A stretch of 64,000 nucleotides of DNA, taken from NCBI RefSeq assembly GCF_004000765.1, contig NZ_BILW01000024.1:43658-107657 (forward strand), read 5' to 3'. Shown piece by piece: positions 53,995 to 61,745 of the stretch. Both the position numbers and the translations under genes were made by a program. Position 1 is the stretch's first letter. Each line of letters opens with the position of its first letter. A model generated the notes under the pieces. That model had not been told where the DNA came from, did no database searches, and worked only from the letters and a program-made list of their open reading frames with translations. The DNA comes from Paenibacillus chondroitinus NBRC 15376 (GTDB lineage Bacteria; Bacillota; Bacilli; Paenibacillales; NBRC-103111).

Positions 53995-54762
53995 CTATAT
54001 GGAAAAAGCTTCTGCAGCTGTTTTCGCTGTCTCATACGGTTGTTTCACAAGCAATCGATCCAAAATAACTTTCTCGAAATAGGCAAAACCGCTATCATGC
54101 TCTCTAGGTCTGGCAAGCGATATTTTCAAATCCAGCCCAATCTTCCCGTCTTCAATCACAATGACTCTGTCCGCCAACGCAACAGCTTCACTTACATCGT
54201 GTGTGACAAGCAAGACGGTGAATTGCTTCTCCAGCCAGAGCTGCTCAATGAGCTGCTGCATCTCGATGCGGGTTAACGCATCCAAAGCGCCTAGCGGCTC
54301 ATCCAATAGCAGCAGCCTAGGATTACCGGCAAGCGCCCTCGCAAGCGCCACTCTTTGCCGCTGACCCCCAGACAGCACAGCCGGCCAGTCATCCTTCTTA
54401 TGTTCTAAGCCAACTTGCTGCAGCGCTTTAAAAGCAATTTCCTTGTCGCCGGATTTAATGCCAATCCGAACATTATCGATATTCTTTTTCCAAGGAAGAA
54501 GCCGATGTTCTTGAAAAAGTACACGCGTATCTTGGTGCACGCCTTGAATGCCTTGAGCATCCAGCAGAATGGCTCCGCTCGTCGATTCATCCAAGCCTGC
54601 AATAAGGCGAAGCAGCGTGCTTTTTCCGCATCCGCTACGGCCCACAATCGCAACAAACTCTCCTGGTTTAATGTTTAAATCGATACCTGAGAGCACTCGT
54701 GTTGCGCCAAAAGATTTGTTCACGTTACGAATATGAAGCTGAGTACCGCCAACCTTACTCAT
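53995..54762 (-). CDS. ssuB: ABC transporter ATPase, SsuB-like
   Basis: 255 residues. Walker A GRSGCGKST near residue 40, Q-loop LFQEHRLLPWKKN, signature LSGGQRQRVALARAL, Walker B LLLLDEPLGALD, switch His in THDVSEAVALAD. Energises the SsuC-like permease 15 bases upstream. Arrangement permease-ATPase-flavoprotein-ferredoxin-binding protein is one operon on the minus strand. Confidence 0.93.
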   Translation of the reverse strand: MSKVGGTQLHIRNVNKSFGATRVLSGIDLNIKPGEFVAIVGRSGCGKSTLLRLIAGLDESTSGAILLDAQGIQGVHQDTRVLFQEHRLLPWKKNIDNVRIGIKSGDKEIAFKALQQVGLEHKKDDWPAVLSGGQRQRVALARALAGNPRLLLLDEPLGALDALTRIEMQQLIEQLWLEKQFTVLLVTHDVSEAVALADRVIVIEDGKIGLDLKISLARPREHDSGFAYFEKVILDRLLVKQPYETAKTAAEAFSI

Positions 54763-54777
54763 AAGAATCCCCTCCTT

Positions 54778-55569
54778 CTAAGCTTTGCGAATATAATTGT
54801 GATGCCATTTCAACCAACGATTTTCGAAAAACTTGGCAATCAAATCCGAAAGCTTCCCTAATACGGCGTATAAAATCACACATAACACCACGACATCCAT
54901 CTGCATAAACTCTCTGGCGTGTGTAGCCATATACCCGATCCCGGAATCAGCCGCTATTGTTTCAGCAACGATCAGGCTTAACCACATAATCCCCAAGGAG
55001 AAGCGGATACCGAGGAGGATGTTCGCCAGCGCTCCGGGTAAAATCACCTTCGTAAATAGTGAGAACCCCCTGAGCCCATACACTTTCCCCATTTCGATTA
55101 AACCCGGATCAACGGAGCGGATGCCATGGAAGGTATTCAAGTAGATGGGAAAAGCAACACCGAGAGAAACGAGAAATAATTTGGAAGTCTCGCCAATGCC
55201 AAACCACATTATGACTAGCGGGATCATCGCAAGATGCGGGATCGTTCGAACCATTTGTACCGAAGAATCAATATATCTTTCCGCGATAGGAAATATTCCG
55301 TTAAGCAATCCAATGACAAAAGCAATGCTGCCGCCAATCAGAAAGCCCAGAAACGCCCGCTTCGTGCTGACCGCTACATATTCAAAAATAGTGCCGTCCT
55401 TAATTACACCGTACAAGGCTTTCACGACTTCCCAAGGTGTCGGCAGAATCCGTTCTGATAACCATCCTGTTAAGCCGAGCACCTGCCACAGCAGCAAGAT
55501 GAGTATCGGTATGACCCAGGGCTGCCAAACCTTGGTTTGGGCAAGTGGTGTTGTTCGATTCGCTAGCAT
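54778..55569 (-). CDS. ssuC: ABC transporter permease, SsuC-like
   Basis: 263 residues, six transmembrane helices, with the EAA loop VYGLRGFSLFTKVILPGALA near residue 165. Family of SsuC/TauC/NrtB permeases for sulfonates. AGAGGGATTCAC precedes the ATG. First gene of the operon; the 160-base leader carries an operator and a terminator hairpin. Confidence 0.92.
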   Translation of the reverse strand: MLANRTTPLAQTKVWQPWVIPILILLLWQVLGLTGWLSERILPTPWEVVKALYGVIKDGTIFEYVAVSTKRAFLGFLIGGSIAFVIGLLNGIFPIAERYIDSSVQMVRTIPHLAMIPLVIMWFGIGETSKLFLVSLGVAFPIYLNTFHGIRSVDPGLIEMGKVYGLRGFSLFTKVILPGALANILLGIRFSLGIMWLSLIVAETIAADSGIGYMATHAREFMQMDVVVLCVILYAVLGKLSDLIAKFFENRWLKWHHNYIRKA

Positions 55570-55614
55570 GTGAATCCCTCTTTCTTTTCATAAAGTGAAA
55601 AGGCGTTTGAAAAC

Positions 55615-55673
55615 AAAAAGACTCCCTAATCCTGCTTGTAAAATACGAAGCAAGGACGGGAGTCTCCAGTCAT
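55615..55673 (-). promoter_or_regulatory. Leader terminator with overlapping mini-ORF, upstream of ssuC
   Basis: Minus strand: AGACTCCC (55665-55658), inner TCCTTGCTT/AAGCAGGA, GGGAGTCT (55626-55619), then five T: a strong terminator placed between promoter and first gene. A 15-codon frame MTGDSRPCFVFYKQD (55673-55626) runs through the hairpin and includes one Cys codon; its ribosome site is weak. Translation or stalling there would open the hairpin. Confidence 0.55.
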
Positions 55674-55698
55674 CTGGTCGACTTTTTCCGATAACTAA

Positions 55699-55721
55699 TA
55701 AATCATATTGTTTTACTCGGA
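55699..55721 (-). promoter_or_regulatory. Candidate sulfur-regulon operator, ssu operon
   Basis: Minus strand TCCGA (55721-55717), 10 bases, ATGATTTA (55706-55699), positioned just downstream of the promoter; followed by a second TTATCGGA (inverted TCCGATAA, 55694-55687). Confidence 0.6.
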
Positions 55722-55736
55722 TATTGATTGATGCCT

Positions 55737-55765
55737 ATGTTACCATCGCCTATTTGCTTCGTCAA
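55737..55765 (-). promoter_or_regulatory. Promoter of the ssu-type operon
   Basis: Minus strand TTGACG (55765-55760), 17 bp, TAACAT (55742-55737); start expected near 55730, right before the operator motif. Confidence 0.6.
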
Positions 55766-55901
55766 TGCTTTTTTCAGAGGCTAGTCCACCTGATGACCCC
55801 CTTCCCGTATCCTTTCATCTAATGTCAAACTTAGATCCTTGTACTTTTGTGTCATTTATAATTTTTTTTGAATAAATCCATAAATATCGGAAATAGGTAT
55901 A

Positions 55902-55930
55902 TTGACAAATTCGACCACACGCTGTTATAG
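55902..55930 (+). promoter_or_regulatory. Promoter of the cysT operon
   Basis: TTGACA (55902-55907), 17 bp, TTATAG (55925-55930); start expected near 55938. The 416-bp region 55570-55985 between the divergent operons otherwise holds only the two operators and the ssu leader. Confidence 0.7.
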
Positions 55931-55943
55931 TCAATTTAAATAT

Positions 55944-55966
55944 TCCGAGTAAAGCACTATGATTAA
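55944..55966 (+). promoter_or_regulatory. Candidate sulfur-regulon operator, cysT operon
   Basis: TCCGA (55944-55948), 10 bases, ATGATTAA (55959-55966). Over 20 positions it is nearly identical to the ssu operator (TCCGAGTAAAnCAnTATGAT) and also sits just downstream of the start of transcription. Confidence 0.62.
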
Positions 55967-55985
55967 TATTAATGGGTGGTGTAAT

Positions 55986-56792
55986 GTGATTAACAAGGTG
56001 TTTAAAGCTACGGTTCGATCTGTGCTTATTGGCTATCTGATTGTGCTACTGCTCATCCCGATTGGCTCCATCTATTTCAAAGGTTTTTCCTTAGGTTGGG
56101 AGCCCTTTTGGCAAGAAGTAACAGGACCACTAGCCTGGAAGTCCATTCTACTAACAGTCAAACTCAGTATTGTATCAACAGTTATTCAAGCCATAGTAGG
56201 CACCATCATTGCTTATGTTCTTGTAAGATATACATTCCGAGGCAAGAGCATTCTGAACAGTATGGTCGACCTTCCCTTCTCATTGCCAACGTCAGTGGCT
56301 GGTCTCATGTTCCTAACTTTGCTTGGACCCTCTAGTCCGCTGGGCGTCTGGCTTGATCACGCCGGCATTAAGCTGCTCTACAATCAGACAGCTATTGTGA
56401 TTGGCTTGGTCTTCGTTACCTTCCCATTTGTCATTCGAACCGTCCAGCCTTTGCTAGAGCAAATTGATCCCGCTGAGGAACAAGCCAGCTTCACACTCGG
56501 CGCCAGCAGGTTCTACACCTTCTGCCGAATTGTTTTTCCAGCTATTGTTCCGGGTATTCTTGCCGGCAGCATGCTTGCCTTTTCTCGATCACTAGCCGAG
56601 TTTGGCGCCATTTCACTGATTTCCGGAAATTTGCCGGGGAAAACGATGGTAGCTTCGGTCTATATATACGGTGAGACGCAGAACTATAACCCCGAAGGCG
56701 CAGCCGCTATTTCTCTTGTGCTCCTTACATTGTCGCTCCTCATTCTTTGGATCATCAATGTATTGACACGCGGAAAGGGGCGCCTGGCATGA
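55986..56792 (+). CDS. cysT: Sulfate/thiosulfate ABC permease CysT
   Basis: 268 residues from the GTG at 55986, with GGGTGGTG 4-5 bases upstream; the ATG at 55959 overlaps the operator and lacks a ribosome site. Six transmembrane helices, DLPFSLPTSVAGLMFLTLLG and the EAA loop FTLGASRFYTFCRIVFPAI. Forms the channel with CysW. Its stop overlaps the cysW start (ATGA). Confidence 0.93.
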   Translation: MINKVFKATVRSVLIGYLIVLLLIPIGSIYFKGFSLGWEPFWQEVTGPLAWKSILLTVKLSIVSTVIQAIVGTIIAYVLVRYTFRGKSILNSMVDLPFSLPTSVAGLMFLTLLGPSSPLGVWLDHAGIKLLYNQTAIVIGLVFVTFPFVIRTVQPLLEQIDPAEEQASFTLGASRFYTFCRIVFPAIVPGILAGSMLAFSRSLAEFGAISLISGNLPGKTMVASVYIYGETQNYNPEGAAAISLVLLTLSLLILWIINVLTRGKGRLA

Positions 56793-57595
56793 GAAAAATT
56801 TTAATCAGCATTTCGTTTCTTGTCATTTTTCTATTGATTATGCTGCCGTTCCTGGGCATTACCTTTGGCGCTTTTGAAGAAGGTCCACAAGCCTTTATCA
56901 ACGCACTTGTAAGACCTGAAGCACTGCACGCTTTGAAAATCTCTTTTATCATCGTCCTTATCGTTACTCTTCTTAATACAATTGTTGGTGTTTACGTTTC
57001 TCTAGAAATCGTTAGAGGTTCCTGGATCTCCCGCTGGTTGAAACCAGTCATCAATGCGCTGATTGATTTACCTTTTGCCGTATCACCGGTTATCGTCGGT
57101 TTAATGGTCATCTTGATTTTCGGGCCAAATACGGCCCTTGGCGCATTCTTTGAAGATCATAATATGAAAATTGTTTATGCCATTCCCGGTATGATTCTTG
57201 CTACGATGTTCATTACATTTCCTCTTATGGTTCGTGAAGTCGTTCCCTTGCTTGAAGAAATCGGTACCCAATCCGAAGAAGCTTCAGCTACGCTTGGCGC
57301 TGGTCCATGGCGGACCTTCTTTCAAATCACATGGCCAGGTATTCGGTGGGGTGTCGTTTACGGTCTCATTTTAACCATCGCAAGATCGCTTGGTGAATTC
57401 GGCTCTATCTTAGTTGTCTCAGGCAATATCATCAACCAAACGCAGACAGCTACCACACTCGTGTATCAGGATGCCGAGCAGTTCCAGCTTGTTGCAGCGA
57501 ACAGTGTCGCATTTGTGCTGGGACTCATCTCGATTACTATTTTGTTAACACTTGAGTGGTTAAAAAGAAGAAGCGAAAAAGTAAGCAGTCATTAA
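56789..57595 (+). CDS. cysW: Sulfate/thiosulfate ABC permease CysW
   Basis: 268 residues from ATG 56789, which overlaps the cysT stop by four bases; AAGGGG lies upstream within cysT. Six transmembrane helices; DLPFAVSPVIVGLMVILIFG and EAA loop ATLGAGPWRTFFQITWPGI. Partner of CysT. 13 bases before cysA. Confidence 0.94.
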   Translation: MRKILISISFLVIFLLIMLPFLGITFGAFEEGPQAFINALVRPEALHALKISFIIVLIVTLLNTIVGVYVSLEIVRGSWISRWLKPVINALIDLPFAVSPVIVGLMVILIFGPNTALGAFFEDHNMKIVYAIPGMILATMFITFPLMVREVVPLLEEIGTQSEEASATLGAGPWRTFFQITWPGIRWGVVYGLILTIARSLGEFGSILVVSGNIINQTQTATTLVYQDAEQFQLVAANSVAFVLGLISITILLTLEWLKRRSEKVSSH

Positions 57596-57608
57596 GGAGG
57601 AACCCTGT

Positions 57609-58694
57609 ATGCATATCGAAGTTAAAAATTTAAATAAAAATTTCGGATCCTTTCATGCCATTAAAGATGTTAATTTCAGCATCACGAAAGGGCATCTCGT
57701 TGGTTTGATCGGCCCCAGCGGCGGCGGTAAAACGTCCATTCTGCGCATGTTGTCCGGACTCGAGAGCCCGACGACAGGCGACATTTATTTCGACGGGAAG
57801 CTTGCTACACATCTGCCTGTTCAAGAAAGAGGAATTGGCTTCGTTTTTCAAAGCTATGCCCTTTTTAAACATATGACCGTGTTTGACAATGTCGCTTACG
57901 GCCTCAAAGTTCTCAAAAAGCCGAAGGAATTCATTCATGACCGAGTGACCTATCTGCTGAATTTAATGGGGCTTGCCGGCAATGAGCGCAAATACCCTCA
58001 CCAGCTTTCCGGTGGACAGCGCCAACGGGTTGCCTTTGCCAGAGCATTGGCTCCAGAACCTCAACTGCTGCTGCTGGATGAACCTTTTGCCGCCATCGAC
58101 GCCAAAATTCGTAAAGAACTGCGCCTCTGGCTGCGTAACCTGATCGATGAATTTAAAGTCACGACCCTTTTCGTTACTCATGACCAAGATGAAGCCATCG
58201 AAGTTGCTGATGAAATCATTCTCGTCCAAGGCGGGAAAATCGAGCAGCAAGGCAGTCCTTGGGAGATTTATACGAAGCCGGCATCCTCATTCGTGGCGTC
58301 ATTCATCGGTGAATCTAATGTGATCTCACAATACACGCCTCTAGTCGGGTTCCCTTACTTAGATGAGATCCAGCAGGACGGCAAATGGCTGCCCGATGTG
58401 AACGTTTTGATTCGACCGGAAGCTATTGAGGTTCGCCCGCATGACGTAAGCCATCTGGCGACAGCTGGAGAGAAAGGGAAAGTGACGCATGTCCACTTCC
58501 GCGGGGATTCCTGGTATCTAGAAATCGATACAGGCGCCATTAAGCTATTCGCTTATCAATCCGTAAAAGAAAAAATTTATCAACCAGGCGATGACGTGAA
58601 TATTTTGATCCATCAAATTTCCGTCTTCACCAAAACCGAGAATATCGTCATTGAAAATCAGGCTAAACAAGATCCGCTGCCTGTTTTTATATAA
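57609..58694 (+). CDS. cysA: Sulfate ABC transporter ATPase CysA
   Basis: 361 residues. Walker A GPSGGGKTS near residue 36, Q-loop FVFQSYALFKHMTVFDN, LSGGQRQRVAFARALAPEP, Walker B LLLLDEPFAAID, THDQDEAIEVAD. A C-terminal regulatory extension of about 120 residues (TOBE-like) follows the ATPase. AAGGAGGAA upstream. Drives sulfate uptake with CysTW. Confidence 0.94.
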   Translation: MHIEVKNLNKNFGSFHAIKDVNFSITKGHLVGLIGPSGGGKTSILRMLSGLESPTTGDIYFDGKLATHLPVQERGIGFVFQSYALFKHMTVFDNVAYGLKVLKKPKEFIHDRVTYLLNLMGLAGNERKYPHQLSGGQRQRVAFARALAPEPQLLLLDEPFAAIDAKIRKELRLWLRNLIDEFKVTTLFVTHDQDEAIEVADEIILVQGGKIEQQGSPWEIYTKPASSFVASFIGESNVISQYTPLVGFPYLDEIQQDGKWLPDVNVLIRPEAIEVRPHDVSHLATAGEKGKVTHVHFRGDSWYLEIDTGAIKLFAYQSVKEKIYQPGDDVNILIHQISVFTKTENIVIENQAKQDPLPVFI

Positions 58695-58730
58695 AAAAAT
58701 AAGCTTACACATGAAGGGGAGTTGTAAACC

Positions 58731-59840
58731 ATGAAAAAATTCAAATCACTAGGTCTTGTTACTGCTGCGTTATTCACTGCAAGTATCGCGCTTACGGCAT
58801 GCGGTACAGGTAGTACAAAATCGGCAAGCACACCTGCTCCATCGGCCGCGGCAACAGCTGCAGCTACAACAGCGGCAAGCTCAGCACCAAAAGCTGAAAA
58901 AGTAACCATCACGATTGGCGCTTATTCCATTCTTAAAGATTCTTTTGACGTCATTTTGCCTAAGTTCAAAGAAGAGTGGAAAAAGAAAACCGGCCAAACC
59001 GTAGAATTCCAAGAATCCTATGTGGCATCCGGTTCGCAAGCTACCGCAATCATCCAAGGTTTTGAAGCGGACATCGCCCCTCTTTCCCTTGAAGGAGACA
59101 TCCAAAAAATTGTCGAAAAAGGCTTGATCACGCACGATTGGAAAAACAACCCTTATAAAGGCAACATTACAGCTTCTATCGCGGCAATCGGAGTTCGTGA
59201 AGGCAATCCTAAAGGCATCAAAGACTGGACTGACTTAACAAAACCAGGCGTGGAAGTGTTGATCCCGAATCCAAGCACGTCCGGCGGAGCCAAATGGGAC
59301 ATTAACGCCATTTATGGGGCTGGATTGAAAACTTCCGAAGCGGCTGGCAAAAAAGATCCTGCGTTCGCCAAGGATTATTTGGCCAAAGTCTACAAAAACA
59401 TCAAAGTGCTTGATAAAAGCGGCGCAGATTCCCTTGCGACCTTCGACAAAGGCGTAGGCGATGCCATCGTCACTTATGAAAATGAGCTCATTTCCCGGAT
59501 TCAATCCGGCAAAAAATATGTAGAAGTAATCCCGCAATACACAACGACGATTGAAAACCCGGTTGCACTCATTGATAAAAACGTAGATAAACATGGTAAT
59601 CGCGAAGCGGTTCAGGCATTCCTCGAATACCTATGGAGCCCTGATGCTCAAAAAGTATTTGCAGATAAAGGCTTCCGCTCCGTACTTCCAGAAGTTGCTA
59701 AGCAGTATGAGAAAAACTACACAACACCTGCCGGCGTATTCAACATCGAATATCTTGGCGGTTGGGATAAAGTCAACAAAGAGTTGTATGGTAAAGGCGC
59801 AATCTGGGAAACAATCCTCGCAGAAGGCGGAGCCAAGTAA
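58731..59840 (+). CDS. sbp: Sulfate-binding lipoprotein
   Basis: 369 residues; lipoprotein signal with LTAC (Cys 24), then an Ala/Thr/Ser-rich linker to about residue 55, then the sulfate-binding domain (ITIGAYSILKDSFDVILPKF, YVASGSQATAIIQGFEADI, PNPSTSGGAKWDINAIYGAG, VTYENE). It delivers sulfate or thiosulfate to CysTWA. Here it is the last gene of the operon, whereas in many species the binding-protein gene comes first. Confidence 0.93.
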   Translation: MKKFKSLGLVTAALFTASIALTACGTGSTKSASTPAPSAAATAAATTAASSAPKAEKVTITIGAYSILKDSFDVILPKFKEEWKKKTGQTVEFQESYVASGSQATAIIQGFEADIAPLSLEGDIQKIVEKGLITHDWKNNPYKGNITASIAAIGVREGNPKGIKDWTDLTKPGVEVLIPNPSTSGGAKWDINAIYGAGLKTSEAAGKKDPAFAKDYLAKVYKNIKVLDKSGADSLATFDKGVGDAIVTYENELISRIQSGKKYVEVIPQYTTTIENPVALIDKNVDKHGNREAVQAFLEYLWSPDAQKVFADKGFRSVLPEVAKQYEKNYTTPAGVFNIEYLGGWDKVNKELYGKGAIWETILAEGGAK

Positions 59841-59853
59841 AACAGTTACAAAA

Positions 59854-59889
59854 AAGCCCGGAGCGAATGTCAGATTCGCTGCCGGGCTT
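59854..59889. terminator. Bidirectional terminator between sbp and the AIM24 gene
   Basis: AAGCCCGG..CGAAT-gtcag-ATTCG..CCGGGCTT, with the better T run on the minus strand (TTTTTTG). Confidence 0.88.
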
Positions 59890-59909
59890 CTTTGTGCGGA
59901 CGAATGAAC

Positions 59910-60704
59910 TTATCTTCCGTCCCCATCCAATAAATTACCTAAACCGCCTAAGATACTTCCCTCTTCTTTCCTGCCTCCTGGTCTTGATGCCGCTGCCATC
60001 CGATCTGCCAGCCTGCTGAATGGCAAGGATTGAATCCATACACGCCCAGGACCGCGAAGCGTTGCGAAGAATAAACCTTCACCGCCAAATAACGCTGTTT
60101 TCACGCCCTTCACCATCTCGATGTCGTAATCCACATCTTGCGTCATGGCAACCAAACAGCCCGTATCTACGCGAATGACTTCACCTGGACGAAGCACACG
60201 CTCGCAAATCGAACCGCCGGCATGTACGAAGGCCAAGCCATCACCTTCAATTTTCTGCATAATAAAGCCTTCGCCACCGAAGAAACCAGCCCCCAGCTTA
60301 CGCTGAAACGCTATGCCAACAGAAACGCCTTTCGCTGCGCAAAGGAAAGAATCTTTTTGACAGATGAGTCGTCCCCCCAGCATCGACAAGTCCATCGGAA
60401 TAATTTTACCGGGATATGGCGCTGCAAAACTAACTTGCTCTTTCCCGCCACGGCTTTGGTTCGTGAATACGGTCATAAACAAGCTTTCGCCGGTTAATAA
60501 ACGTTTGCCCGCTCCCAGAAGCTTGCCCATGAACCCTTTATTATCGCTGCTGCCGTCCCCAAAAATCGTCTCCATCTGGATATTCTGATCCATCATCATC
60601 ATGCTGCCAGCTTCCGCCACAACGCTTTCACCCGGGTCGAGCTCAATTTCTACGTACTGCATTTCATTGCCTAAAATACGATAATCAATTTCATGTGCAT
60701 TCAT
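59910..60704 (-). CDS. AIM24/TIGR00266 family protein
   Basis: 264 residues from ATG 60704 (GGAGGTAA 7-8 bases upstream; frame open to 60785). Repeated beta-rich AIM24 pattern: VEIELDPGESVVAEAGSMMM, KLLGAGKRLLTGESLFMTVF, GEGFIMQKIEGDGLAFVHAG and GGEGLFFATLRGPGRVWIQ. A Gly-rich C-terminus ends GLGNLLDGDGR. Function in bacteria unknown. Possibly co-transcribed with the small membrane protein upstream. Confidence 0.9.
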   Translation of the reverse strand: MNAHEIDYRILGNEMQYVEIELDPGESVVAEAGSMMMMDQNIQMETIFGDGSSDNKGFMGKLLGAGKRLLTGESLFMTVFTNQSRGGKEQVSFAAPYPGKIIPMDLSMLGGRLICQKDSFLCAAKGVSVGIAFQRKLGAGFFGGEGFIMQKIEGDGLAFVHAGGSICERVLRPGEVIRVDTGCLVAMTQDVDYDIEMVKGVKTALFGGEGLFFATLRGPGRVWIQSLPFSRLADRMAAASRPGGRKEEGSILGGLGNLLDGDGR

Positions 60705-60781
60705 TGTGAGATTACCTCCGAATAGTATAAGTTGAAAATAAAACCGATTTATTTCTAATACGCTGTTGGAGATGGCAGGTT

Positions 60782-61060
60782 TCAATGGTTTCTTATTTTC
60801 TTCGTTACGCAGCTCCCCGAGAAATAGGTAACGACACCAATCGCCATAATGATGATAATTTCAGCCACCACTTCAACAGATGCAGCTTTAACCCCAAAAG
60901 CAACTTGATGACTTCCGAATGCTTCAATCGCAGAATACGAATCAAGAATGTCCGGCACGTATTTCCAAGTGAGATAGACACCCATCAGCATTTGAAAAGC
61001 ATAGTACACAAAAACTAGAATAATGGCGAAGATCAAAGATCGAACTATCTTTCTTTTCAT
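60782..61060 (-). CDS. Small membrane protein of unknown function
   Basis: 92 residues, two to three hydrophobic segments: residues 7-32 (SLIFAIILVFVYYAFQMLMG) and 60-83 (VEVVAEIIIIMAIGVVTYFSG); basic at both ends, so both termini are probably cytoplasmic. AAAGGAGC precedes the ATG. No family recognised. Same direction as the AIM24 gene, with 77 bases between. Confidence 0.7.
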   Translation of the reverse strand: MKRKIVRSLIFAIILVFVYYAFQMLMGVYLTWKYVPDILDSYSAIEAFGSHQVAFGVKAASVEVVAEIIIIMAIGVVTYFSGSCVTKKIRNH

Positions 61061-61181
61061 GAAGAGCTCCTTTCGCGTCTAGAATTACTTATATTTTCCA
61101 TAATAATCCTTTTGGCATGAATTCACCACTTTAGACGAGGAAGCGAGATGTTGAACGGAACTATGATCCGTTATTTACAAT

Positions 61182-61208
61182 AAAAAAACAGACCCCGTAA
61201 GGGATCTG
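61182..61208 (-). terminator. Terminator after the acyl-CoA thioesterase gene
   Basis: Minus strand CAGATCCC-ttac-GGGGTCTG followed by seven T, 18 bases after the stop. Confidence 0.88.
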
Positions 61209-61226
61209 CTCGATGTAGACTACAGC

Positions 61227-61709
61227 CTACTGTTGTAAATTTCGCTCCTCTTTCCGCAGCTTGCGTGCGGCATAACGCATCTCAGCCGTCTCGAAAAGTC
61301 GTTTCTCCTCTTCCGTCTCGGGGATAATGCCCGGAACCGCAACAGGTTGGCCATACTCATCCAGAGCGACGAAAGTTAAATAGGAATTGGCCGTGCGCTT
61401 TTTTTCGCCGGTCAACAGGTTTTCCGACTCAATTTTCACGAACACTTCCATGGAGCTCCGGTGCGTCCACGTAACGAACGCCTCTAATTGAATAGCTTCA
61501 CCAAGCTTAACAGGCGCATAAAAGTCCAAGCTGTCGCTTGAAGCCGTGACAACCCCCCTGCGCGAATGACGCATGGAGGCGATCGTTGCAACTTTGTCGA
61601 TGTACTGCATCACACGTCCGCCAAACACGGTATTGTGATAATTGGTGTCAGCAGGCAAAATAATTTCGGTCAACACGGTTCGGGAGAGTCTTGCTGGTTT
61701 AGCTTCCAT
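61227..61709 (-). CDS. Acyl-CoA thioesterase (YkhA/YciA-like hotdog)
   Basis: 160 residues. Hotdog core ADTNYHNTVFGGRVMQYIDKVA with the catalytic Asn/Asp region, SSDSLDFYAPVKLGEAI and SYLTFVALDEYGQPVAVP, plus a basic helical C-terminus. Hydrolyses a broad range of acyl-CoAs. 36 bases downstream of purT and in the same direction, so possibly co-transcribed. Confidence 0.92.
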   Translation of the reverse strand: MEAKPARLSRTVLTEIILPADTNYHNTVFGGRVMQYIDKVATIASMRHSRRGVVTASSDSLDFYAPVKLGEAIQLEAFVTWTHRSSMEVFVKIESENLLTGEKKRTANSYLTFVALDEYGQPVAVPGIIPETEEEKRLFETAEMRYAARKLRKEERNLQQ

Positions 61710-61745
61710 GTCGTTTCCTCCTGATGGCTGATCATGTATGATTTC

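Noticed and set aside
55570..55740. SAM (S-box) or cysteine T-box riboswitch before the ssu operon.
   Set aside because: None of the conserved S-box or T-box core sequences is present; only a promoter, an operator-like motif and a terminator are visible.
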